Assembly (NCBI RefSeq): GCF_003612015.1
Contig: NZ_RARB01000003.1
Span: 394,023-458,022, forward strand
DNA length: 64,000 nucleotides
Source: Pantoea piersonii
Lineage (GTDB): Bacteria; Pseudomonadota; Gammaproteobacteria; Enterobacterales; Enterobacteriaceae
Direction of reading: 5' to 3'
How positions within the stretch are numbered: the stretch's first letter is position 1; every line of letters starts with the position of its first letter. The notes under the pieces were generated by a model, which saw only the letters and a program-made list of their open reading frames with translations, was not told the origin of the DNA and made no database searches. Shown here one piece after another: positions 36,151-45,093 of the stretch. The translations under genes were made by a program, and so were the position numbers.

Positions 36151-36537
36151 TCAGCGGAATTTTTTATGGTTGGCGTTGCGGATATCCGCCAGCTTCTTCG
36201 CTTCGGCTCTGGCGCCGTCCAGGTTGTTGGCTTTCGCCAGCTCGTTAACCACATCAATCTGCGCAATCAGCGAGTCAAGCCCGGCGTGGTAATCTTTGAT
36301 CGGCGCGCTGTCGGCTGGCTGACCTTCAAGCTTCTCCGGCGTCGATTTTTTAGCGTCCTGCGCAGCCTGACGCATCTCGCCCAGCGCTTTCTGCATCGTC
36401 TGCGCGTCGCTGGTTTTCATAACGGTATTCAGCCCGTCTTTCAGGGTATCCATATCATTTTCTAAATCCGCCGCGTAAAGGCTGGCGCTTCCGAACAGCA
36501 AAGAGAGAGACAACATAGCAATCACATGCTTACGCAT
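36151..36537 (-). CDS. cybC: Soluble cytochrome b562
   Basis: 128 residues including a signal peptide (1-22, ending SLYA). The mature four-helix bundle binds a noncovalent b-type heme. Axial ligands fit: Met7 of the mature chain (ADLENDM) and the C-terminal histidine in RNANHKKFR (H102 equivalent). It is a periplasmic electron-transfer protein of unknown partner. Next to pmbA as in E. coli. Confidence 0.95.
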   Translation of the reverse strand: MRKHVIAMLSLSLLFGSASLYAADLENDMDTLKDGLNTVMKTSDAQTMQKALGEMRQAAQDAKKSTPEKLEGQPADSAPIKDYHAGLDSLIAQIDVVNELAKANNLDGARAEAKKLADIRNANHKKFR

Positions 36538-36562
36538 CGGTATATCCTTTTTTATTGTGGGT

Positions 36563-36590
36563 AAAAAAAAGCAGCCAGAGCGGCTGCTTT
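36563..36590 (-). terminator. Terminator after pmbA
   Basis: On the minus strand GCAGCC, loop, GGCTGC, followed by eight Ts (36563-36570). It lies between the pmbA stop and the cybC start, so cybC has its own promoter. Confidence 0.88.
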
Positions 36591-36606
36591 CAGGAAGCGA
36601 GTTTTC

Positions 36607-37947
36607 TTATTGTCCGGCGATTTTCATCTCCGGCAGCAGCACCGAGCCACATTGTATGTTGCTGCGGGTTTCAATGTCGTTACCGACCGTGACTATATTT
36701 CGCCACATGTCCTTGAGATTTCCTGCAATAGTGATCTCGCTCACAGGATACTGAATCTCGCCGTTCTCGACCCAGTAGCCGGCCGCGCCGCGCGAATAGT
36801 CGCCGGTAATGGCGCTGACGCCCTGTCCCATCAGTTCGGTAACGACCAGGCCGCGTCCCATTTGCTTCAGCAGGTCGTCAAAGCTGCTGCCCTGCCCGGC
36901 GATGCGCCAGTTGTGAATGCCGCCCGCATGACCGGTGCTTTTCAGGCCCAGCTTGCGCGCCGAGTAGCTGGTCATCAGCCAGGTTTGCAGTACGCCATCC
37001 TTAATGATGTCGCGCGCCTGGGTACGTACCCCTTCGCTGTCGAACGGCGTTGACGCCAGGCCTTTTAACAGATGCGGATGCTCCTGAATCGTGAGCCACT
37101 CCGGCAGGATCTGCTGGCCCAGCGCATCGAGCAGGAAAGTCGATTTACGGTAGACGCTGCTGCCGCTGATGGCACCGACCAGATGGCCGAACAGGCCGGT
37201 GGCGACTTCCGGCGCGAAAATAACCGGCGCTTTCATGGTGGAGAGCTTGCGCGGCGCCAGGCGCGACAGCACGCGACGCGCGCACTCTTCGCCGACCCAG
37301 TCGGGACTTTTCAGATCTTCAAAAGCGCGGCCGATGGTGTAGGCGTAATCGCGCTCCATATTGCCGTCCTGCTCGGCGATAACGCAGCTGGAGAGCGAAT
37401 GACGGCTGGAGCAGTAGCTCTGCAGCATGCCGTGGCTGTTGCCGAATACCTTAATGCCGACGTGGCTGTTGAAGCTGCCGCCTTCGGTATTGGTGATACG
37501 CGGATCCGCCTTCAGAGACGCCTGCTCCGCCTGGGCGGCGAGCTCGATGGCGCGATCGGCGTCGATCTCCCAGGGGTGATAGAGATCGAGATCCGGCGCC
37601 TCGAACGCCAGCAGATCGGCATCCGCCGGTGCGGCGTAAGGATCCGCCGAGGTATAGCGCGCGATATCGATCGCCGCCTGCACGGTGCGTTTGATCGCTT
37701 CCGGGCTGAGATCGGTGGAGGAGGCGCTGCCCTTGCGGTTCTGGTGATAAACGGTGATACCGAGCGCGCCGTCGCTGTTGAACTCGACGTTCTCCACTTC
37801 GCCGTAACGGGTGCTGACGCCGATTCCGGTGGTTTTGGTCACTGCCACTTCCGCGCCGTCGGTGCTGGCTTTTGCCAGATCGAGCGCCTGCGCCACTGCC
37901 TGTTCCAACACTTTTCGCTGTTCTGCAACCTGAGTAGATACGTTCAT
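36607..37947 (-). CDS. pmbA: Metalloprotease TldE (PmbA)
   Basis: 446 residues (E. coli 450). TldE subunit of the TldD/TldE protease, which degrades unfolded peptides, matures microcin B17 and acts on CcdA antitoxin. TldD carries the HExxxH zinc site; TldE, as here, lacks it. Conserved family text includes [42 protein letters not shown]. Divergent from darP, as in E. coli. Confidence 0.96.
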   Translation of the reverse strand: MNVSTQVAEQRKVLEQAVAQALDLAKASTDGAEVAVTKTTGIGVSTRYGEVENVEFNSDGALGITVYHQNRKGSASSTDLSPEAIKRTVQAAIDIARYTSADPYAAPADADLLAFEAPDLDLYHPWEIDADRAIELAAQAEQASLKADPRITNTEGGSFNSHVGIKVFGNSHGMLQSYCSSRHSLSSCVIAEQDGNMERDYAYTIGRAFEDLKSPDWVGEECARRVLSRLAPRKLSTMKAPVIFAPEVATGLFGHLVGAISGSSVYRKSTFLLDALGQQILPEWLTIQEHPHLLKGLASTPFDSEGVRTQARDIIKDGVLQTWLMTSYSARKLGLKSTGHAGGIHNWRIAGQGSSFDDLLKQMGRGLVVTELMGQGVSAITGDYSRGAAGYWVENGEIQYPVSEITIAGNLKDMWRNIVTVGNDIETRSNIQCGSVLLPEMKIAGQ

Positions 37948-38064
37948 CGGCCTGCCGTCTAATCTTATGTATGAAAGTTTTGAGTCTATCAGAGTCAGAG
38001 AACAATTTCGCAGTCACCCGATAAACTGATAGGATTAGCCTCTTTTTTTAGGGGAGCCCAGAAA

Positions 38065-38607
38065 ATGACCAAACAGCCCGATGAGTGGCTCGACGATGTG
38101 CCGGATAATCAGGAAGAAGATGATGAAGAGATTATCTGGGTCAGTAAAAGCGAAATTAAACGCGACGCTGAAGAGCTGAAACGCCTGGGTGCCGAACTGG
38201 TCGATCTGGGCAAGAACGCCCTGGAGAAGATCCCGCTGGATGAAGAGCTGCTGGCCGCTATCGAACTGGCGCAGCGCATCAAAAAAGAGGGCCGCCGTCG
38301 TCAGCTGCAGCTGATCGGCAAAATGCTGCGCTCCCGCGACGTTGACCCGATCCGTCAGGCGCTCGATAAGCTGAAGAACCGCCATAACCAGCAGGTTGCG
38401 CTGTTTCACAAGCTGGAAGCGCTGCGCGATCGTCTGATCGATCAGGGCGACGAGGCGATGAACGAGGTGATTACCCTCTATCCCCACGCCGATCGTCAGC
38501 AGCTGCGCAGCATGATCCGCAACGCGCAGAAAGAGAAAGCGGGCAACAAACCGCCGAAATCGTCACGTCAGATTTTCCAGTATCTGCGCGAGCTGGCGGA
38601 AAGCTAA
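38065..38607 (+). CDS. darP: Ribosome biogenesis factor DarP (YjgA)
   Basis: 180 residues (E. coli 183). An acidic N terminus ([33 protein letters not shown]) and a helical remainder, as in DUF615. DarP helps late 50S subunit assembly, promoting peptidyl transferase centre maturation. AGGGGAG precedes the ATG. The gene ends at a terminator shared with mpl. Confidence 0.95.
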   Translation: MTKQPDEWLDDVPDNQEEDDEEIIWVSKSEIKRDAEELKRLGAELVDLGKNALEKIPLDEELLAAIELAQRIKKEGRRRQLQLIGKMLRSRDVDPIRQALDKLKNRHNQQVALFHKLEALRDRLIDQGDEAMNEVITLYPHADRQQLRSMIRNAQKEKAGNKPPKSSRQIFQYLRELAES

Positions 38608-38680
38608 GCGGCGCTCAGAGGCGGGCGAAGCTGCCCGTCCGAAGGCGAACGCCAACGCAGCAGACAGATAACCGCATAAA

Positions 38681-38710
38681 CAAGCGCCCTGAAACGGGCG
38701 CTTGTTCTTT
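38681..38710 (+). terminator. Terminator between darP and mpl
   Basis: CAAGCGCCC (38681-38689) and GGGCGCTTG (38696-38704), then TTCTTT. Best oriented for darP; the opposite strand has only TTTATG. Confidence 0.78.
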
Positions 38711-40062
38711 CAGGCGAGGCGATCCAGCAGCTTCTGATGGATGCCGCCAAATCCGCCGTTACTCATGACCAGGATCGAATCGCCCGGCTGAGCGGCTTTC
38801 GCCACCATCTCGACCAGCGTATCGATGTCGGCGCTCCAGTGCGCCGGCGGCATGCAGGCTTCAGCAACGTCAGAGACCTGCCAGGGAATATGGTGCGGCT
38901 GGAACAGAAAGACCTCGTCCGCACGCGCCAGCGACGGCGCCAGATCGTTTTTGCTCACGCCCATTTTCATGGTGTTGGAGCGCGGCTCCAGCACCGCCAG
39001 GATACGCGCTCTGCCGCCGACTTTGCTGCGCAGCGCGGATAAGGTCGCCAGAATCGCCGTCGGATGATGCGCGAAGTCGTCATAGACCTTAATGCCGTTC
39101 ACTTCGCCGCGCAGTTCCAGACGGCGGCGCGCGTTGATAAAGCTGTCCAGCGCCTGCGCCGCGTCTTCCGGTTTGACGCCGACGTGACGCGCGGCGGCGA
39201 TCGCCATCAGGCCGTTATGCATGTTGTGCTCGCCGACCAGCGACCAGTTCACCTCGCCAGCTTTCTCGCCGTCGAGCAGCACTTCCCAGCGCGAAGCGTC
39301 CGGCGTCAGTTTCTTCGCCTGCCAGTGACCGCCTTCGCCGACGCTCTCCTGCTCGCTCCAGCAGCCCATCGCCATCACCTGGCGGATATTGTGATCGTGC
39401 TCCGGCAGCAGGATTTTGCCCTGGCCCGGCACGATACGCACCAGATGGTGGAACTGCTTCTGAATGGCGCGCAGATCGTCGAAGATATCCGCGTGATCAA
39501 ACTCCAGATTGTTGAGGATCAGGGTGCGCGGGCAGTAGTGAACGAATTTGGAACGCTTGTCGAAGAAGGCGCAGTCATATTCATCCGCCTCGATGACGAA
39601 GAATGGACTTTTTCCTAATTTTGCCGAGACGTCGAAGTTGCCGGGCACCCCACCGATGATAAAGCCAGGTTCCAGTCCGCACGACTCCAGAATCCAGGCT
39701 ACCATACCAGAAGTGGTTGTTTTACCGTGAGTTCCTGCTACCGCCACCACCCAACGATCGCGCAGTACAAAGTCATGCAGCCACTGCGGGCCGGAGAGGT
39801 AGGGAATATTGCGCTCCAGCACCGCCTCTACGCAGGGGTTGCCGCGCGTCATGGCATTGCCGATGATAACGAGGTCCGGCGCGGGATCGAGCTGAGAGGC
39901 GTCGTAACCCTCTGTTAATTTAATGCCCTGCTGCTCAAGCAGCGTGCTCATCGGCGGATAAACGTTGGCGTCCGAACCGGTCACCTGATGGCCCAGGGAA
40001 CGTGCCAGCATCGCCAGACCGCCCATAAACGTGCCGCAAATCCCAAGGATATGAATGCGCAT
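38710..40062 (-). CDS. mpl: UDP-MurNAc:L-Ala-gamma-D-Glu-meso-DAP ligase
   Basis: 450 residues from ATG 40062; an upstream in-frame Met at 40074 is not family-like. Recycles cell-wall tripeptide by joining it to UDP-MurNAc with ATP. Mur-ligase features: N-terminal MRIHILGICGTFMGGLA, P-loop AGTHGKTTTSG, central FFVIEADEYDCAFFDKRSKF and C-terminal ARRRLELRGE. Cytosolic. Divergent from fbp. Confidence 0.96.
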   Translation of the reverse strand: MRIHILGICGTFMGGLAMLARSLGHQVTGSDANVYPPMSTLLEQQGIKLTEGYDASQLDPAPDLVIIGNAMTRGNPCVEAVLERNIPYLSGPQWLHDFVLRDRWVVAVAGTHGKTTTSGMVAWILESCGLEPGFIIGGVPGNFDVSAKLGKSPFFVIEADEYDCAFFDKRSKFVHYCPRTLILNNLEFDHADIFDDLRAIQKQFHHLVRIVPGQGKILLPEHDHNIRQVMAMGCWSEQESVGEGGHWQAKKLTPDASRWEVLLDGEKAGEVNWSLVGEHNMHNGLMAIAAARHVGVKPEDAAQALDSFINARRRLELRGEVNGIKVYDDFAHHPTAILATLSALRSKVGGRARILAVLEPRSNTMKMGVSKNDLAPSLARADEVFLFQPHHIPWQVSDVAEACMPPAHWSADIDTLVEMVAKAAQPGDSILVMSNGGFGGIHQKLLDRLA

Positions 40063-40230
40063 AACAAGATCCATTACTCAAAAGTTCGGCGCACAGTGTA
40101 ACCCCGCTCGCAGAGTTAAGAAACGGATTAGGACTATGGTTTTTGAAGTTCAATCGGCTAAACTGCGTACGCAAACGTTGGCGGTTTGACAGGCAGGCTG
40201 CCACTCCATCGAAGATTCAGGGAATGTGTT

Positions 40231-41235
40231 ATGAAAACGTTAGGCGAATTTATCGTCGAGAAACAGCACGACTTTCCTCACGCTACAGGTGAACTGACGG
40301 CGCTGATTTCCGCTATCAAGCTGGGCGCGAAAATTATCCATCGCGACATTAACAAAGCTGGCCTGGTGGATATTCTCGGCGCAAGCGGCGTTGAAAACGT
40401 CCAGGGCGAGCAGCAGATGAAGCTCGATCTCTTCGCGAACGAGAAGCTTAAAGCGGCGCTGAAAGCGCGCGGCATCGTGGCGGGGATCGCCTCGGAAGAA
40501 GAGGACGAGTTTGTAATCTTCGAAGGAGTAGAACACGGTAAATATGTGGTGCTGATGGATCCGCTGGACGGCTCCTCAAATATCGACGTTAACGTCTCTG
40601 TCGGCACCATCTTCTCTATCTACCATCGCGTCAGCGCCCCTGGTACGCCGGTAACCGAAGCGGACTTTATGCAGCCGGGCCACAAGCAGGTGGCGGCAGG
40701 TTACGTGGTATATGGCTCCTCGACCATGATGGTCTATACCACCGGCTGCGGCGTGCACGCCTTTACCTACGATCCGTCGCTCGGCGTCTTCTGCCTGAGC
40801 CACGAGCGCATGACCTACCCGCCGACGGGCTACACCTACTCCATTAACGAAGGCAACTATATTCGTTTCCCGCAGGGCGTGAAGAAATACCTGAAGTTCT
40901 GCCAGGAAGAGGATCATGCCACGCATCGTCCTTACACCTCGCGCTATATCGGATCGCTGGTAGCAGATTTCCATCGCAACCTGCTGAAAGGCGGCATCTA
41001 CCTCTATCCGAGCACCGCCAGCCACCCGAACGGCAAGCTGCGCCTGCTCTATGAGTGCAACCCGATGGCGTTCCTCGCCGAACAGGCGGGCGGCAAGGCG
41101 AGCGACGGCGCGAACCGTATCCTCGACATCCAGCCGGAAACCCTGCATCAGCGCTGCCCGTTCTTCTGCGGCAACAACGCAATGGTGGATGACGTTGAGC
41201 GCTTCCTGCGCGAGTACCCGGACGCGGCGCAGTAA
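40231..41235 (+). CDS. fbp: Fructose-1,6-bisphosphatase class I
   Basis: 334 residues from ATG 40231; the extra 15 codons upstream are not family-like. The key gluconeogenic enzyme, Mg-dependent and inhibited by AMP. Metal and catalytic motif [13 protein letters not shown] near 110-122; the C-terminal substrate site has [20 protein letters not shown]. It follows mpl divergently as in E. coli. Confidence 0.97.
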   Translation: MKTLGEFIVEKQHDFPHATGELTALISAIKLGAKIIHRDINKAGLVDILGASGVENVQGEQQMKLDLFANEKLKAALKARGIVAGIASEEEDEFVIFEGVEHGKYVVLMDPLDGSSNIDVNVSVGTIFSIYHRVSAPGTPVTEADFMQPGHKQVAAGYVVYGSSTMMVYTTGCGVHAFTYDPSLGVFCLSHERMTYPPTGYTYSINEGNYIRFPQGVKKYLKFCQEEDHATHRPYTSRYIGSLVADFHRNLLKGGIYLYPSTASHPNGKLRLLYECNPMAFLAEQAGGKASDGANRILDIQPETLHQRCPFFCGNNAMVDDVERFLREYPDAAQ

Positions 41236-41291
41236 GTTCGCAAACGTGTAAAACAGACTGCGTTCCGCGTGCTGATTGACGCGGAACGACA

Positions 41292-41320
41292 AGGGCGCGA
41301 ATATCGCGCCCTTTTCTTTT
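41292..41320 (+). terminator. Terminator after fbp
   Basis: AGGGCGCGA (41292-41300), loop ATA, TCGCGCCCT (41304-41312), then TTTCTTTT. A second hairpin, CGTTCCGCGT/ACGCGGAACG, stands just before at 41261-41288. The T-run reaches the stop of the convergent chemoreceptor gene at 41319. Confidence 0.88.
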
Positions 41321-42878
41321 ACGCCGTTTCCAGACGGAACAGCGAGACCGTGGACTGCAGATGCTGCGACTGCGCCTCCAGCGACTGCGTAGCCGCCGTG
41401 GCCTGCTCTACCAGCGCCGCGTTCTGCTGCGCCACCTCATCCATCTGCGTCACCGCCTGATTAACCTGCTCAATGCCGCGGCTCTGCTCATCCGACGCCA
41501 TGGAGATCTCTTTCATCAGCGTCGTGACACGCATCACCTCGCTGGAGATCTCATCCATGGTTTCGCCCGCGCGCGTCGCCATATCGCTGCCCTCTTTCAC
41601 CCGCGTCTGCGACTCGGAGATCAGCCCGCGGATCTCTTTCGCCGCGTTGGCGCTGCGCTGCGCCAGAGTGCGCACTTCATTCGCGACTACGGCGAAACCG
41701 CGTCCCTGCTCGCCCGCGCGCGCCGCTTCTACCGAAGCGTTCAGCGCGAGAATATTGGTCTGGAAGGCGATGCCGTCGATAACGCCGAGAATATCGCCGA
41801 TGCGGTTCGCGCTGTCGGTAATTTCCTGCATTTTTTCCATTACATAGCAGACCACTTCCGCGCCGCGATCGGCCGTGTCCGAGACGCTGTTCGCCAGCTT
41901 ATGCGCCTGCTGCGCGTTGGCGGCGTTAAGGCGTACCGTGGCGGTAAGCTGTTCCATGCTGGCCGCCGTCTGCTCCAGCGACGCCGCCGACTCTTCGGTG
42001 CGCTGGGAAAGATGCACGTTGCCCGCCGCCAGCTCGCGGCTGCCGACGTCGATCTGCTGGCTGGCGTCGAGCACCTGACTCACCTGCACGCGCAGCGCCT
42101 GCTGCATCTCGCCGAGCGCGCGGTTAAGGCGGCCCAGCTCGTTGTCGCCCGGAGGCGGCAGCGTCTGCGAGAGATCCCCTGCCGCAACCTGTTCCAGATG
42201 CGCGATGGCACGGTTAAGCGGCAGCAGCAGCAAGCGACGCATCAGCACCCAGGCCAGCACGAACAGCAGCAGCGTCAGCGCCACCGCTGCGCCGATCAGC
42301 GCCTTCATAAAGGCTTCGTTTCTGGCCGCCTGCGCCAGCTGCGCGTCGGTGACCTGATCGGCGTAGCTGCCAAACGCCCCTACCGCGTTGCTGTAGTTAA
42401 GCGCCAGCTTAGCGAGATTGCCTTCCAGTACGCTGTAATATTCATCGGTATACTGTTTTTCCAGCGCGCTCATGATGGGTGTGATGCCCTGCGCCAGATA
42501 GGCGTTCCAGGTGGCGACCACCTCGTCGGCCAGCTTTTTGCCCTGCTCCGTCACCGTCCCGGCTGCAATAAAGGCTTTCATGCTCTGCTGCGACGCCTGG
42601 ACGTCAGCCTGTGCCTGCTTCACCGAGGCGGTGCCCTCATCCAGCAGGCCGATCTCGATTTTGCGCACCGCCAGCGCGGCGGTGGCGCGCGCGCGCATCA
42701 GATCGCCGTTGCTTTGATAGAGCGCGTTGAGTTCGATACCCTGAATGCGGTTGATAACATCCAGCGATCGGTTTCCTTTGTTAATGGCAATAATCCCCAT
42801 GACGCTGACCGCCAACAGCAGCAGAGTCATAAAGGCGAGTAAAGCTAATAGTCCTGTGCGTAGTGAGAGCTTATTCAT
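41319..42878 (-). CDS. Methyl-accepting chemotaxis protein (Tar/Tsr-like)
   Basis: 519 residues from ATG 42878; 20 upstream in-frame codons are rejected because the protein then begins properly with MNKLSLRTGLLALLAFM, a membrane anchor. TM1 is about 10-32, a four-helix periplasmic sensor about 33-190, TM2 about 192-214, then HAMP and a signalling domain with the hairpin tip [36 protein letters not shown]. No NWETF-type CheR tether is visible at the C terminus. The ligand is unknown. Confidence 0.92.
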   Translation of the reverse strand: MNKLSLRTGLLALLAFMTLLLLAVSVMGIIAINKGNRSLDVINRIQGIELNALYQSNGDLMRARATAALAVRKIEIGLLDEGTASVKQAQADVQASQQSMKAFIAAGTVTEQGKKLADEVVATWNAYLAQGITPIMSALEKQYTDEYYSVLEGNLAKLALNYSNAVGAFGSYADQVTDAQLAQAARNEAFMKALIGAAVALTLLLFVLAWVLMRRLLLLPLNRAIAHLEQVAAGDLSQTLPPPGDNELGRLNRALGEMQQALRVQVSQVLDASQQIDVGSRELAAGNVHLSQRTEESAASLEQTAASMEQLTATVRLNAANAQQAHKLANSVSDTADRGAEVVCYVMEKMQEITDSANRIGDILGVIDGIAFQTNILALNASVEAARAGEQGRGFAVVANEVRTLAQRSANAAKEIRGLISESQTRVKEGSDMATRAGETMDEISSEVMRVTTLMKEISMASDEQSRGIEQVNQAVTQMDEVAQQNAALVEQATAATQSLEAQSQHLQSTVSLFRLETA

Positions 42879-43034
42879 GATGTTGTTTTCCGTTTGCTTA
42901 TATAAAGGCAGAGAATCCAGCAGCCCTAAAACGTACAAGTTATCGGCAGTTGCGCAGGGAAACTTTATCGCTATTGATGGTCATTAGCCTGATCATCACC
43001 CAGGCTTAGCCCCTTCAGAAAAAGGATCGCAAGA

Positions 43035-43448
43035 ATGAAAATGTGGATTGCCGCCGCAGGCTTGCTGGTATGCGCCTCCGCGCAGGCGCAGCAGAACCCC
43101 GTCGACGAGGCGCTTAAGCACTGCCTGAATGACGCCTCCACTACCCTGGCGATAGTGAACTGCTACGGCCGCGCCAGCCAGGCGTGGGACAGCGAGATGA
43201 ACGCGCAGTATGCGCAGCTGATAAAGCAGCTCAGCGGCGAGCCGAAAGAGAAACTGCGCCGCGCGCAGCGGCAGTGGCTGACTTACCGCGACAGCTGGCA
43301 GGCGGCGAGTGCGGCTTATTTCACCCACACACAGGGCTCGCTGGCGCAGGTTTCGCTGGCGGCGCAGGGCGTCGATCTGGTGCGCAATCAGGCGCTGATG
43401 CTGCGGTCGCTGAATAAAGGCAGTTGCACCCGCGACGCCGATTGTTGA
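43035..43448 (+). CDS. LprI-type (DUF1311) secreted protein
   Basis: 137 residues with a signal peptide (1-18, SAQA). Cysteines in the mature part ([19 protein letters not shown]) fit disulfide pairing. The motif [18 protein letters not shown] is the lysozyme-inhibitor LprI/DUF1311 signature; the family includes periplasmic lysozyme inhibitors. Preceded by AAGGATCG. Activity on lysozyme is not shown for this protein. Confidence 0.82.
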   Translation: MKMWIAAAGLLVCASAQAQQNPVDEALKHCLNDASTTLAIVNCYGRASQAWDSEMNAQYAQLIKQLSGEPKEKLRRAQRQWLTYRDSWQAASAAYFTHTQGSLAQVSLAAQGVDLVRNQALMLRSLNKGSCTRDADC

Positions 43449-43519
43449 TTAATGGGGGGTATCTCTTACTCACGCGCTGGCGCTGGCCAGCGCATCCGTC
43501 TTTTTTTCAGGGAGAAATC

Positions 43520-43969
43520 ATGGCTGCGTATGCCTCTACCCTTATTCTTATCGGCCTCGCGGTCCTCAGCTATTTCGTTCACAACAGCGCGGTCACTATC
43601 TCTATTCTGATCCTGCTGGCAATCAAGCTCACGCCGCTGTCGCAGTTTTTTCCCTACGTTGAGAAACAGGGCATCCAGCTCGGCATTATTATCCTGACGG
43701 TCGCGGTCATGGCACCGCTCGCCAGCGGTTCGCTTCCCGCCTCCTCGCTGCTGAAATCTTTTGCCAGCTGGCAGTCGATCGTGGCGATTCTGGTGGGCAT
43801 TTTCGTCGCCTGGCTGGGCGGACGCGGCGTCAGTTTTATGAGCGTGCAGCCGTCGGTGATCGGTGGCTTATTAATCGGCACGGTGATTGGCGTCGCCTTC
43901 TTTCGCGGCGTGCCGGTCGGACCACTGATTGCTGCGGGGATCGTCTCGCTGTTTGTGGTCGCGAAGTAA
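43520..43969 (+). CDS. yeaL: UPF0756 (DUF441) membrane protein YeaL
   Basis: 149 residues from ATG 43520 with GGGAGAA upstream; the frame is open further into the end of the previous gene but is not family-like. Four predicted helices; [44 protein letters not shown] is the DUF441 signature. Function unknown. In E. coli yeaL lies elsewhere, so this position before ppa is different. Confidence 0.9.
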   Translation: MAAYASTLILIGLAVLSYFVHNSAVTISILILLAIKLTPLSQFFPYVEKQGIQLGIIILTVAVMAPLASGSLPASSLLKSFASWQSIVAILVGIFVAWLGGRGVSFMSVQPSVIGGLLIGTVIGVAFFRGVPVGPLIAAGIVSLFVVAK

Positions 43970-44024
43970 GGCGAGGAGCATTCCGAAAGGTCAAAATTGG
44001 GGCATACTTTCACAGGCAGTTGGC

Positions 44025-44030
44025 TATAAT
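44025..44030 (+). promoter_or_regulatory. Likely -10 element of ppa
   Basis: A perfect TATAAT 38 bases before the ppa start, within the small palindrome GGCTATAATAGCC. No good -35 at 16-18 bases upstream was seen. Confidence 0.5.
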
Positions 44031-44068
44031 AGCCGACACTCAACATGTGACTATTGAAGGAATGCCCG

Positions 44069-44599
44069 ATGAGTTTGAACCAGGTGCCTGCAGGTAAAGA
44101 ACTGCCAGAAGATCTCTACGTTATCATTGAGATCCCGGCTAACGCCGATCCGATCAAATATGAAGTCGACAAAGAGTCTGGCGCCCTGTTCGTGGACCGT
44201 TTCATGTCCACGGCGATGTTCTATCCGTGCAACTATGGCTACATCAACAACACGCTGTCGCTGGATGGTGATCCGGTTGACGTGCTGGTTCCAACCCCTT
44301 ATCCACTGCAGCCGGGCTCCGTGATCCGCTGCCGTCCGGTTGGCGTGCTGAACATGACCGACGAATCGGGTCAGGATGCGAAAGTGGTCGCCGTGCCGCA
44401 CACCAAGCTGACCAAAGAGTACGATCACATCAAAGATGTGAACGACCTGCCGGAACTGCTGCGCGCGCAGATCACCCATTTCTTTGAGCACTACAAAGAT
44501 CTGGAAAAAGGCAAGTGGGTGAAAGTTGACGGCTGGGCAGACGCCGAAGCGGCGAAAGCTGAAATCGTTGCCTCTTTCGAGCGTGCGCAGAAGAAGTAA
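44069..44599 (+). CDS. ppa: Inorganic pyrophosphatase
   Basis: 176 residues from ATG 44069; an in-frame ATG at 44054 is not used in the family, and GAAGGA lies properly before 44069. Hydrolyses pyrophosphate to pull biosynthetic reactions forward; essential, cytosolic hexamer. Metal-binding motif DGDPVDVLV and YNYGYI-like [11 protein letters not shown] region are present. Followed by a duplicated terminator. Confidence 0.97.
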   Translation: MSLNQVPAGKELPEDLYVIIEIPANADPIKYEVDKESGALFVDRFMSTAMFYPCNYGYINNTLSLDGDPVDVLVPTPYPLQPGSVIRCRPVGVLNMTDESGQDAKVVAVPHTKLTKEYDHIKDVNDLPELLRAQITHFFEHYKDLEKGKWVKVDGWADAEAAKAEIVASFERAQKK

Positions 44600-44615
44600 T
44601 CTGTCGCCGACCGAT

Positions 44616-44650
44616 ATAAAAACACCGTCCCCTGGACGGTGTTTTTGTTT
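44616..44650 (+). terminator. First of two near-identical terminators after ppa
   Basis: AACACCGTCC / GGACGGTGTT with loop CCT, flanked by A-rich and TTTTTGTTT sequence, so it can act in both directions. A near copy follows about 84 bases later. Confidence 0.88.
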
Positions 44651-44700
44651 ACAGCGGTTAGGGTTCAGTGGGCGATATGCCCGCCTGCAGACGCTTCCGG

Positions 44701-44736
44701 TAAAAAAACACCGTCCTCTGGACGGTGTTTTTGTTT
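44701..44736. terminator. Second, duplicated bidirectional terminator (ppa / ytfP)
   Basis: Same stem, AACACCGTCC / GGACGGTGTT with loop TCT, preceded by seven As and followed by TTTTTGTTT. The ytfP stop codon (44735-44737) lies in its tail. It can end both ppa read-through and the tamA-tamB-ytfP message. Confidence 0.87.
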
Positions 44737-45091
44737 ATGCGTCTGACGGTGGATCGTCGCGCCGTAGCCAGTCGCCGCTGGCGATGCGCTGACGCCCCTT
44801 AACCGGGCGCTGGTAGACGTAGAGCCATGCGCTGCCGTAAGGCGTTTGCATCAGCTGGCGTTTGTATTCGCCAGCCTTTGTGCGCAATGCATCCAGCTCA
44901 CCCAGCGTGGTGGCATCGATGCGGTAAACTTCACAATAGACGGTTCCTTCGCCCGGGATCACGCCCGGATAATGGCCAAGACTGTAGAGCTCATAGCCCT
45001 CAATCTGCATATCCCCCAGCCATTGCGCATTCGTCATCCAGTGACTGTTTCCCTGTTTGCGCCGTAAACTGCCGTAGACAATTATTCGCAT
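44735..45091 (-). CDS. ytfP: Gamma-glutamylcyclotransferase-fold protein YtfP
   Basis: 118 residues (E. coli 113). GGCT-fold domain with the substrate loop YGSLRRKQGN near the start and GEGTVYCEVYRID in the middle. Relatives cyclise gamma-glutamylamines or glutathione; the substrate here is unknown. Last gene of tamA-tamB-ytfP, two bases after tamB. Confidence 0.93.
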   Translation of the reverse strand: MRIIVYGSLRRKQGNSHWMTNAQWLGDMQIEGYELYSLGHYPGVIPGEGTVYCEVYRIDATTLGELDALRTKAGEYKRQLMQTPYGSAWLYVYQRPVKGRQRIASGDWLRRDDPPSDA

Positions 45092-45093
45092 TG

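Noticed and set aside
41361-42842. 493-residue plus-strand open frame opposite the first chemoreceptor
   Set aside because: Shadow frame, Arg/Gln-rich; the minus frame has all chemoreceptor motifs.
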